64,000 bases of DNA from Ectobius pallidus (lineage: Eukaryota > Arthropoda > Insecta > Blattodea > Ectobiidae): NCBI GenBank assembly GCA_964059195.1, contig CAXKWD010000006.1:134662039-134726038 (forward strand), in the 5' to 3' direction. Within the stretch, counting starts at the first letter, position 1; every line of letters begins with the position of its first letter. The position numbers and the translations under genes were made by a program. The notes beneath the pieces were generated by a model. It searched no databases. It saw nothing but the letters and a program-made list of their open reading frames with translations, and was not told the origin of the DNA. Positions 49,132-58,077 of the stretch are shown here, in pieces.

Positions 49132-49825
49132 TACGAGGGAGAATCAAATGAAAACGGCAATTATTTTTCCCCACTATTTTACTGCAGGAAGAATGCTTGC
49201 TTGTACATTATTTTTCCACACAGTCCCCTCCCAGTTCAATGCACTTACGCCATCTGATAAGAAGTGCTTCGATACCGCGTGAGAAGAATTATTTTGGTTG
49301 GCACTGGAGCCACTCGTGCACTGCCGATTGGACAGTCTTCATCAGACTTGAGTTTATCCCACCAAGGTGCTCCTTTAATGGACCAAAGATGTGTAAGTCT
49401 GATGGTGCCAAAGTGTAGGGGATTGCTGAGTGCAGGTGTTTTGCTTCAACATGATAATGCCCGTCCTCATGCTGCTCATGCAACCATGAAAACCATCGAT
49501 GACATTCGCTTCAAGTGCCTCCTACATCCGCCATACTCGCCAGATTTGTCACCATCAGATTTCCACATCTTTGGTCCATTAAAGGAGCACCTTGGAGGGC
49601 AGAAGTTCAAGTCTGATGAAGACGTCCAATAGGCGGTGCACGAGTGGCTAAAGCGTCAACTAAAAGAATTGTTCTCACACTGTATCAAAGCATTTCCTAT
49701 CCGATGACGCAAGTGCATTGAACTGGAAAGGGACTATGTGGAAAAATAATGTACAAGCAAGCATTTTTCTTGCAGTAAAATAGTGGGGGAAAAAAATTGT
49801 GGTTTTCATTTCATTCTCCCTCGTA
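49132..49825 (+). mobile_element. palindromic mariner element B
   Basis: The element (49134-49823) lies between TA dinucleotides with ends CGAGGGAGAATCAAATGAAA and, inward, CGAGGGAGAATGAAATGAAA. The left roughly 280 bp (to about 49413) is an inverted copy of the right end, covering the last part of the transposase and the 3' UTR. Only the right arm is joined to upstream transposase sequence. Sequence and protein differ clearly from element A, so this is another mariner family. Confidence 0.85.
49420..49755 (+). pseudogene. mariner transposase remnant, C-terminal half
   Basis: The frame contains LLQHDNARPHAAHATMKTID (second catalytic Asp), CLLHPPYSPDLSPSDFHIFG and PLKEHLGGQKFKSDEDVQ, then a stop followed in frame by AVHEWLKRQLKELFSHCIKA, another stop, then KCIELERDYVEK at the normal mariner end. 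The Asp in HDN and the Asp in PSD are 34 residues apart, matching DD34D. The N-terminus, the DNA-binding part and the first Asp are missing. The antisense left arm holds a second C-terminal copy starting LAPSDLHIFGPLKEHLGG. Two stops make it inactive. Confidence 0.88.
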
Positions 49826-50330
49826 CAATTATCTGCTTTACAATAAATACTAGTAGGTTTGTGAAATAAAAAGAGGTCCCTCCTGATAATTTGCACAAAG
49901 CATTCCGTCAAATATTATAAACATCGATCTTGTTTTAAAAGCAAGCCTTCATTGTATCGGGATAAATACAATGGTAGACTAATATAATGGAGTTTGTATA
50001 AATGTCATTTTCTCTCATAAATAATAGTTTCATTTTGTATGCTATTGCTATGATTGCGAAGCAATAATTGTTTTACCACTCTATCCATTTTTAGCCTTGC
50101 AATAGGAATACACTAACAGTTAGCGCTGTAAAAAACTAAACAGTAAACAGTTCCCGTTTGAATTGCAATAGGATGTTGAATATAGCTTTCTTTGTTTATT
50201 TTTTATTATTTAATTTTATTGTGTTTTATTTCACTTTATTTTATTTTATTCCATTTTAAAATAGCGATATGACCGAGGAAAGCAGTTTTGATACTACTTC
50301 AGGCCTCAAAATGATTTCGATCTAGTACGG
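49826..50330. other. unassigned AT-rich sequence
   Basis: TTTTATTTTATT-type runs near 50200-50260; otherwise no recognised features. Confidence 0.35.
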
Positions 50331-50745
50331 TTGTCCGCCTCTGCGGGTCAGGGGATGCGTACGCTCCTCTTAAGCAGCGGGCCCAGGTTCGAATTTTCTT
50401 CAGGAAAAATTACCTAGGTGGGGGTTTTCCGGTTTTTTTTCCTCACCTGTGAGACGAATGTCGGATAACTTTAGGCCGTTGTAGACCCCGGATATCATGT
50501 AGCCGTCATTGTCATCTTATTCCCTTCACGGCCTTGTTCAGTGTCTCCCGTCCTATATGTTCGTGTTTCCTCGGAGGTGGTCCCGGCATTGGGCTGATCA
50601 CTAGTCAAGGGAAGCTTTCCATGTCCTTCTCTATTAAAAAAAATACGTATGTAATCCAGATCGCGGTTCTGTAAGACCCGGGCGGCGTGCTTCGCATAAA
50701 CATCCCTTCAACGGGAGAGATTAAACTAAGAAAAATAAAAAAAAA
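50331..50745 (+). mobile_element. tRNA-derived SINE, family A copy 3
   Basis: It starts TTGTCCGCCTCTGCGGGTCA, keeps box A (GGTCAGGGGATGCG), the GTTTTTTTTCCTCACCTGTG core, CGGAGGTGGTCCCGGCATTG, CCCGGGCGGCGTG and an A-rich tail. Box B (GGTTCGAATTTTC) is eroded. It is older than the 55.4-kb copy. Confidence 0.85.
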
Positions 50746-50880
50746 TAGGAAAGAAAGTAGAAATTCTATGCTTTGCACGTCTTCTCCAATTCCAATGACG
50801 TTGTTGTAGAAACACTACAACAGAAATAACTGGTATGCTTCATTCCAGCATTAGACCTACTACCTGCTACGGTACAAATA

Positions 50881-51034
50881 GGCTTCTTTACTACAGATAG
50901 ATCTGGAATGTTATTAATGATATGATAGTATATCTGAAGGCGTACAATTCAATAATAGGCTTCTTTACTACAGATAGATCTGGAATGTTATTAATGATAT
51001 GATAGTATATCTGAAGGCGTACAATTCAATAATT
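50881..51034 (+). repeat. 77-bp perfect tandem duplication
   Basis: GGCTTCTTTACTACAGATAG starts at 50881 and again at 50958, and the units are identical by eye to AATTCAATAAT. Perfect identity in neutral DNA suggests a very recent event or an assembly artefact. Confidence 0.9.
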
Positions 51035-52171
51035 CCGTGCTTGTACAGTCTGTTTTCTACGTTGGGATGTTAGGGTATTAAAATTATAAAATATAATAAC
51101 TGTACTAATTATGTAATTGCTCAGATGGCGCAGCTACAAGTTTCGAGTGGTCGACAGATTGCTTTCTTAAGTACCGCCTAATTAACGTGAGAAGCTACGG
51201 TTGTTAAAAGTTTTAATGAACCAGAATATCTCTAATGAACCTTGATACAAGCAGAAAGGATTTCTCTGTAACGTACCAGCATTGTTGGCACGATATCTTC
51301 CCTGATTCTTCATGCGAAACAGGCGTACATCCATCAAAATTTAGGCTTAATGAAACAATTTATCACTGTATAACTTCAAGAATTGACCAAGTAGGCTATT
51401 CTTTAAGTCAGGTGTTTTGATAACAGCTGTAAGGTTATCTTCACGGGCTCTCGAACCGGCAAGAATTCAGTTCTATGCGTTCTGTCCTTAGATTAAATAA
51501 AAACTGTGGTATCCGGTGGGATATGCTGATCGGACGTCAAAACTTCAGTTTTTCGGTTCCTCTTTAAATTAACTGATTTGTACCAATATAAGATTTTAGT
51601 TTACAGATGCCAAAAGAATGCATATCGAGGCAGTTAAACTTCTAAATTTGAGGTTTTGAGCTGTTCTTTGATTTCAGTATTTTGTATCTGATTGTGTCAT
51701 TACTCATTAATTGGCAGCATTGTCAGATCTGTCGCAGCTAAATTCAGTGTGTAGCAAGAATGAATATGGAAATAAGTACACTAAACTTCACTATGAGTTA
51801 TACCACCCAAGAACTATCGTTTCAATGGGTATCCCCATCTTCATCATCTGATTCCGACTGGTCGTCTGGTGGCGGGTGATCAAAGTCCCTGGATACCCTG
51901 GAACACCCTGGAAGGTGTTAAAGTTTAACAGCTTTTGAATGAATATTTTCTCCCAGGCCAAGAACTCTAATGGTTTTTGAACTTGTTTACTATTTAATCC
52001 CCGATTTCATGGCCTCCCCATGGGTTCCTAAATCTGATTTTTCTGTTTGTTAGTAGAAATGTGTTTGGTTCATTTTCTGATTCTAATTACATGCTTAATT
52101 GTGTAAGTATTTGCTTAGCAGTCACAATAAAAAACTTGACGTCCGGGTTCTCTTAAGATTCACGATTCATG
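51035..52171. other. unassigned sequence, possible inverted-ended block
   Basis: CGGACGTCAA at 51531 and its inverse TTGACGTCCG at 52136 bracket about 615 bp. Inside, the minus strand around 51790-51915 reads DFDHPPPDDQSESDDEDGDT then H and a stop, preceded by a near-repeat of TCCAGGGTRTTCCAGGG type. An eroded element is possible; nothing is firmly identified. Confidence 0.3.
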
Positions 52172-52200
52172 ATTTATTGATAAAATCCGGTCTCTCGTTA
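52172..52200 (-). repeat. GGTCCGGATTTTA-like motif, inverted copy
   Basis: ATTTATTGATAAAATCCGGT, CTCTCGTTA is the inverse of a close relative of the 47253 motif. It directly abuts the CAGGGTGATT-ended element. Confidence 0.4.
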
Positions 52201-52855
52201 TACAGGGTGATTTTAAAGTCACTATACATTTTAGTGATGTACTTACTGAATACGTTTTCTTGCGGGTAGTGTGATGGAATGCTTACCAAAGAAGAACAAA
52301 TAGTTGTTGTTCGTTCTCGCCTGCGTGGAATGACGGCGCGGGTAGACCTCACCCTTAGATTTAGGAAACCAGACCCCACCAGGCTAGCTACAAAAGACGC
52401 TGGTAAATCAATTCATGCCCACTGGTAGTGTTGCAGAAAAACAATATCCAGAGAGTCCGGCAGTAATGCCAGAAACTGTGGAAAGTTTAGTGGATGCAAT
52501 CGTAGCCACATCGCACCTATCAGGAGACTTACGTTAGTAGGGAGCTTGGTATTCCTTAGATTTTTTTGTCTGGGTGTTAACTAAGCATAAGGTTTAGCAG
52601 GTGAAAATCCAGAGCATTCACCAACTAAAACAGCTGATTAGAGCCGCAGCCGCTGAGATTACATCAGTTTTTCTGGGGATAGTTTTTCGATCGGCAGTGG
52701 AGCATTGGGGATTGTGTCCAAACGTGCAAGGTGGTCACATTGAAATGCATTGAATATGTGTCCTATTGTGGGGTACACTTCAGAACAATTGTAAATTGTG
52801 CTATAAAAATAGTTTAGACACAAAATATATATTGTGATTTTAGAATCACCCTGTA
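52201..52855 (+). mobile_element. TA-flanked DNA transposon with CAGGGTGATTTTA ends
   Basis: The element 52203-52853 (651 bp) has ends CAGGGTGATTTTAAAGTC and, inward, CAGGGTGATTCTAAAATC within TA repeats. It contains a decayed transposase N-terminal region (52279-52690) but no catalytic domain. TA duplications and an HTH-type N-terminus fit the Tc1/mariner group, though this is inference. Confidence 0.7.
52279..52690 (+). pseudogene. decayed transposase N-terminal (HTH-type) fragment
   Basis: The first frame gives MLTKEEQIVVVRSRLRGMTA, then LRFRKPDPTRLATKDAG before a stop. Other frames continue with VAEKQYPESPAVMPETVESL, RTYQETYVSRELGIP and KIQSIHQLKQLI. This order resembles the N-terminal region of transposase-like insect proteins (often labelled DUF4817): an early helix, FP/KP-x-P-T linker, 'S-x-RELGIP' HTH and 'YKIQ' segment. 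At least three frame changes and several stops show it is dead. The catalytic part is missing. Confidence 0.55.
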
Positions 52856-53675
52856 TTAACCATGATAAAATTCTTCGCGGCTGCATTTATCGCTAATTTC
52901 AAGAGTACTCGTGACATTACGTTCCTAAGGTTAAGTTAATTATGTCTACAGCACTGTATTGCAATTATTTTCCGCATGGTATTAATTTCAATAAGAGAAT
53001 CTTTGCAATTCAGCTCTTGATGAATCTAGACGGGATGTAGTCACGCACCGGAGTAACACTTTGAAGATTAGCACATCTGTTAGCAGTGACCCGCATATTA
53101 TACTGCATGTATCCGTCTCACGCCTGCCAGCATGAAAACCTTTAAATCCCTCAGAATTACATTTAAAATGTGGAACTTGCTTCCAACAAATGTAGGAGCA
53201 TGTGCCGCCATTTATTAATACAATTTAATCATACAGGGGAAGACATAAGAAGCATACAGTCGTACAATTGGTACATTTCATGGATTGAGATGAGTAATAT
53301 TGATGTTTATCTCATTATTAAGTTTTCTTGCCTTGCTCAGATTGTCTTTTATTAATTATTATAATGGTTGTCAGTTTCTTGTGTCGCTATAGCTGGGAAT
53401 TTAACGTATTATTACTGTATGCCTATTTATACCCTCCGCCTTATTATAAGATGTTAGCAGATTTAAAAAATCTATAAATATTTATTGTTAATTTTTTTTA
53501 ATTTTCAGACTAAATTATTTACTGAGCTAAACATGTTTGTTTAGTGTTAACTGAAGGTATGACGTAATAAATGTAGCTTAAACTGTTAGAAATATATTTC
53601 ACAAATTAAATTTCAATATGTCATTCGTCTTTAATGACAGAAAGTATCAAATTTCTTCTTTCTTGATGTTCATAT
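52856..53675. other. unassigned sequence
   Basis: No recognised features. Confidence 0.3.
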
Positions 53676-53728
53676 AAGTTATTATTATTATTATTGTTAT
53701 TATTATCATCATCATCATCATCACCATC
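53676..53728. repeat. (TTA)n/(TCA)n microsatellite
   Basis: ATT units pass into ATC units. Confidence 0.9.
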
Positions 53729-54223
53729 ATTGTTATTTTATTTTAATTTTTTTATATGTTGTGATAGGTATTATAAAAATTGAGGATATGTTTGTGTATG
53801 TATAGGCCTATATGTTATTTTATTTATGTGTGCTTTCTTACTATGTGAACCTGCCTGTCATCAAAATTCAAGGCCTATTACCTATTTTACTTGTTGAGTT
53901 AATATTTTCGTCATAATGGTCATAATGGGGTAAAGGTGCTGGTAATCACGTCACTTGCATGCTTTCCAACCGTCTCAAGTCCGGTAGCTCTAAGTCAAGG
54001 AGCTCTATTGGAAGATCTACTCCCAAAAAACACCTTATGTTCTTCAAGAAGTAAGCAAGAGAGAATCGACGATTCGTCTTTATCATCAAGTTGATATTTT
54101 GTGCAGCCTTTCTTGACAATTAACGGATAACTATTTTAAGATGATTTTGCTGGTATCGAATTTTGATAAGATTAATTCATGTGTGACTTGGGGCTTTCCC
54201 GGTGTTGATAATGTATTAGCTTG
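53729..54223. other. unassigned sequence
   Basis: No recognised features. Confidence 0.3.
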
Positions 54224-54270
54224 TTGTTTCTCAGGCTTCCAACTCACCCGGTTGGAAGCCCGAGAAACAA
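54224..54270. other. 20-bp stem, 7-base loop hairpin
   Basis: TTGTTTCTCAGGCTTCCAAC (54224-54243) pairs with GTTGGAAGCCCGAGAAACAA (54251-54270), with one mismatch and the loop TCACCCG. It is not part of a recognised element. The loop is shorter than usual for a microRNA precursor. Confidence 0.8.
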
Positions 54271-55389
54271 TAATATAAGATTATTCAATCTAAAAGTACC
54301 GTAGAGCCTTCATTTTCTGTGTCTATGGCCTGCGGGTGGAAAAAATAGGATGAGTAGGTTGATTGGGATAAAACTAGAGAATTTTCTCATGGTCCCCTTT
54401 CTTCAGGCTTGGGAATCTTGACGATTTTCACTGCTACTGACGTATAAAAGTGACAGTTCGAATAATAGAGTTATACGACTAATAGTGTAATAGGCTTACT
54501 ATATATAAAATATGAGGATATTTATCTTCGTATTAAGTCTATTATTTATGGAAGCCAGCGATTATATTGAATTTGTTTTTCATTGATTTTAAACTTAGAG
54601 CCCACTGATGGTTTTACTTGATGATTGTTTATATAGCAATACAAAGCCAGCTCTTGAAAGAGTTGAAGCAACTTTCAGTTATGTCTGAGTGTGTGATTAT
54701 TTCATTGGACTTCAGTCATGATTTGAAATCGTGTATGTAGTTACAAGCATTGCGAATCACTTGACATTGAGGACCCACTGAAAACTTTAAAAATTATTTT
54801 TAAAAAATCTACATTCATTCCCGTTTAAACATTTTTAAACCGACGAATTACAAATAATAAAGACAAGTTAATAAGTTACGTTTCTTGGCATTTGAGAGTT
54901 ATGGATGTTGCTACGATCCACTAATTAGGCGATATGTAGAAACCCCGTCCTCAATCACTCGCCCTCTCAGAGACGGACTAAAATAGAAACAAGTATCTTA
55001 TTTAAATTAATGGATGCCGCCAGATTGCGTCATCAGTCTGGCAAATCATCAGGTCCACAAGGAGTTTGTACGCCGAATTGTCTCATCCTCCTCCAACAAA
55101 CTCTCATGAAAAGAATTCCTTACTCCAATGCAAAGAGCTGTGGAAAGTTTTAAAATCTTGTATCGAGTCCATTCAGACATATTTATTGCTTTTTCTCTCG
55201 TTTGAGATCCAGAATAGTTCAATGTAATGTTCTCTACTCTACTTTGAGCAAGTGTATCAAATAAAATAGATGTATTCTAAAATGAAGGAGAGGGCGATTT
55301 GCTAACTTCTAAAATGTTTACCTAGATTATTTTCTTCTAAAGAAACTGTTCTTAACTTTCTTGCAATGTGACTATGATATATGAGGATT
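54271..55389. other. unassigned sequence
   Basis: No recognised features. Confidence 0.3.
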
Positions 55390-55870
55390 AAAGAAATAGT
55401 AGTCCACCGCTGTGGCTCAGGGGATGCGTTCAATCCTCTCACGCAGCGGGTCCGGGTTCGATTCCTGGTCGGGACAAGTTACCTATATGAGGTTTTTTTC
55501 CGGGGTTTTCCCTCACCTGTGACACAAATGTCAGGTAATTTTAGGCCCTTGTGGTCCCCGGATATCATCTGGCCGTCATTATCACCTTCATCCCCATCCT
55601 CGCCTTGTTCTGAGTAAGTGTGTGTGTGAATGGTGTGTATCGTCCTATGTGTTCGTGTTGTCTCGGAGGTGGCCCCGCGTTGGGCTGATCACTCATCCGG
55701 GGAGGCCCTCCATGTCCTTGTCTGGTCAAAAAAGTATGTATGTGATTCAAAGATAATCCCTCTCCCGACAGGTCGCGGCCCTGTAAGGCCCGGGCGGCTT
55801 GGGTCGCTTAAATCCTACAAGGGAGAGGTAAAACTGCGAAAAAGAAAGAAAAAGAAAAAAAGAAATAGTA
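55390..55870 (+). mobile_element. tRNA-derived SINE, family A copy 4 (best preserved)
   Basis: The body 55402-55858 is bounded by perfect 12-bp repeats AAAGAAATAGTA (55390-55401 and 55859-55870), the mark of LINE-assisted retroposition. Box A (TGGCTCAGGGGATGCG) and box B (GGTTCGATTCC) match the pol III consensus closely. The body runs through TTTCCGGGGTTTTCCCTCAC, GGCCCTTGTGGTCCCCGGAT and CCCGGGCGGCTTGGG to an A-rich tail of AAAGAAAG type. Frames of 61-97 codons across it are not genes. Confidence 0.93.
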
Positions 55871-56144
55871 AATTGTACAGTGAACCTATAATGGCTTTTA
55901 TTAAGGTACGAGTATGTTTATGAAACGAGCAAAGCGATGGATGGCAGAATCGGCTGACATTTTAAATTTAAGGCATGGGAGATAATCAAGAAAAGTTATT
56001 TCCTTAATTTTTTTTACCGTAAGGTACACTTTGTTAGTGGTCACTGCAATGTTACAGACATTTGTAAATATTTTGTACTATTAAAGTAAATAATAATTCA
56101 ATCTTACGTGCGTTATTAACAGAAAATGACAATGGGATTATCCA

Positions 56145-56741
56145 GTTATCACTAGAGACCGGATTTTAAAGGGAAAATTTTCACCCAAAAAAGGACGAAA
56201 AAAGGGAAAATTATTGCCAAAACAGATGGGGAAAAAAGGGATATAAAAGTAAGAGAGTGTAACAACAGAGAGATACATGTTTGTTTTATGTAAAGCCTTT
56301 GCTTGCTCTACTGCTGATTCTGTAACATCTAATGACTGAATAAATTTTTTGATCTCGTTGAAATTCTCACAGAGGAAAATAGCACACGAAATCCATGTTC
56401 CCCACCTTGTTATAATGGGAAACTTAGGCAATGGCAAGCCTGTGATTTCCCTGTAACGCTCTATTCTGCTGGGAGGAATTATTTTTTTAATGGTGAATCA
56501 GTGAAAACAATGTTTAATGGGTAATTTACAAATTTTTCAAAATAAATTAGCAAAGAAGGTACTGGAAAGGGAAAGTTTCTAAAAAAAAGGGAAATGTGCC
56601 TAAAAAGGGAAAAAAATGGACTTTAAAATCAGGTCATTTGCAGTTGAAACTTACTCAGTAATGTCCTGTTCAATTTTATCACGTTTTGTGATGAAATATA
56701 AAAAAAGGAATTCCCTTTAAAATCCGGTCTCTAGTTATCAC
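56145..56741 (-). mobile_element. hAT element with transposase fragment, family F
   Basis: The element 56153-56733 (581 bp) lies between perfect repeats GTTATCAC (56145-56152 and 56734-56741). The ends are TAGAGACCGGATTTTAAAGG and its inverse. AAAAGGGAAA words cluster at both ends. Unlike the other hAT copies here, it carries a recognisable piece of transposase on the minus strand. Confidence 0.92.
56195..56509 (-). pseudogene. hAT transposase fragment
   Basis: The minus-strand frame reads IIPPSRIERYREITG, LPLPKFPIITRWGTWISCAI and FLCENFNEIKKFIQSLDVTE, with ESAVEQAKAL after. A PxxTRWGTWxxA segment followed by ENFxxIKxFI is characteristic of hAT transposases and of the transposase-derived CGBP1-like proteins. 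This region lies in the middle of the protein; the BED zinc finger, the flanking catalytic parts and the C-terminal dimerisation domain are absent. The frame is closed by a stop upstream near 56510. It then runs into the TIR and the target duplication, so it is a relic in an internally deleted element. Confidence 0.75.
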
Positions 56742-56865
56742 AATGAAACTTCTGATTTTTCAGCATAAACTACTAATAACTAAAGTCCTACTTATCTTAA
56801 TAATTTTACCCTACATTGTGTTTATTGTCACTAAATAGCACTACAGTCAAAATAACTAATTAATT

Positions 56866-57340
56866 AATAGTATATTGCGACACAAGGGCGGAAAGGCACG
56901 TTTACGGGTCGAGGAAACAGATTGAAAACCCGAGGCGCAGCCGAGGGTTTTTAAGTTTTCGAGACCCGTAAATGCCTTTACGGTCCGTGTGTTGCATGCT
57001 ATTTTTTGCACGACTGTTACTTACATCAATTTAATTATATTAATTGTGATATTACCTGAAAATATTATGTAAATACAATCTTGAAAATAGATGTTTATTT
57101 CAGAAAGTGATTCGCATGTGTTTGTTGTTATGGGAACCGAATATTTGTCCTGGGGGCCGTGTCCATAAAGGCTTGTATTATGAAGTGTATCGTAATGAAT
57201 TATGACGTGGCGCTTGGACCGTAAGTAATTTAACCTCATCGCAACGCCCTTAGCAACACGATTGTGTGGGAATGTCAACTTACGATCCATGTAAACAACT
57301 TTCGTAAGTAACACTTACTAGCCAAGGAGTGCAAAAAACA
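56866..57340 (-). repeat. dispersed repeat with shared ORF and terminal hairpin, copy 2
   Basis: This is the inverted partner of 11509-11982. The minus frame 57021-57314 (97 codons) is longer at its N-terminus than the plus copy because of small indels, and shares 64 of the last 67 residues. The hairpin GGCACGTTTACGGGTC against GACCCGTAAATGCC is kept. No domain is recognised. Confidence 0.6.
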
Positions 57341-57623
57341 TTAAAGACATCACATATTCATGCTTTTACTCTTTCTCAACATTAGGCTTATCCACACCAA
57401 GTACTACTACTTAAACACTGGAGGAATGAAACTTTCCAAGTTCGTAATATCGTCCAGTTTTTAATGAATTATTGTCATCTAGCGCATTCTGTAGGAAGTA
57501 TTTTAATACCATTCGCATACTAATAAATGGAGGATGTGCGCCACTTGTATTTTGAGCTAATAACCCAATTTCATTTTTGAAGTAAAACTTCTTTAGTGTC
57601 GGTAGGGGGTAAATCGGGAACTT
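57341..57623. other. unassigned sequence
   Basis: No recognised features. Confidence 0.3.
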
Positions 57624-57708
57624 GTGTCACGCTAAAACCGTCACGAAATTAGTGTCATGCTAAAACCGTCACGAAATTAGTGTCACACTCAAAACCGTCA
57701 CGAAATTA
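57624..57708. repeat. 28-bp minisatellite, 3 units
   Basis: Units GTGTCACGCTAAAACCGTCA then CGAAATTA start at 57624, 57652 and 57680; the last is 29 bases. GTCACG also recurs inside each unit. Confidence 0.9.
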
Positions 57709-57789
57709 CTAGAGTATTTCGGAGCGGACTGCACAGAAAACAATCAACTCAATGATTAGGAGTAATCAAAGGAAATTTTTCAGACCTAG

Positions 57790-58077
57790 TACGAGGAAAA
57801 ATCCAAAATTATAAAAATTAAAAATTAAAAATTCCAAATTTCCAAAAATTAAAAAAAACAAAATTAAAAATAAAAAAATCCAAAAATCCAAAACTTAATA
57901 AATAATAAAATCCAAAATTTAAAGATTCAAAGATCGAAAATTAAAAAAAATTAAAAATCCAAAATTAAAAATTCAAAGATCCATAATTTAAAAAGTCCAA
58001 AAACCCAATATTAAAAATTCCAATAATGCAAAATTGAAAAAATCCAATAGTAAAAATTGAAAAAATAAAAATTAAAA
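57790..58077. repeat. A-rich cryptic repeat
   Basis: Words such as AAAAATCCAAAATT and AAATTCAAAGATC alternate irregularly over almost 300 bases, with almost no G. It behaves like a degenerate satellite or a very long retroelement tail. Confidence 0.75.

Noticed and set aside
47253..52203. A single 4.95-kb transposon bounded by the two inverted GGTCCGGATTTTA-like motifs
   Set aside because: Flanking 8-mers do not match and the interior contains unrelated complete elements; independent relics are simpler.
54224..54270. MicroRNA precursor
   Set aside because: The 7-base loop and 20-bp stem are too short for a typical animal pre-miRNA; kept only as a hairpin.
55381..55923. Frames of 61-97 codons with R-, P- and G-rich translations
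   Set aside because: They run across a tRNA-derived SINE and recur in each SINE copy.
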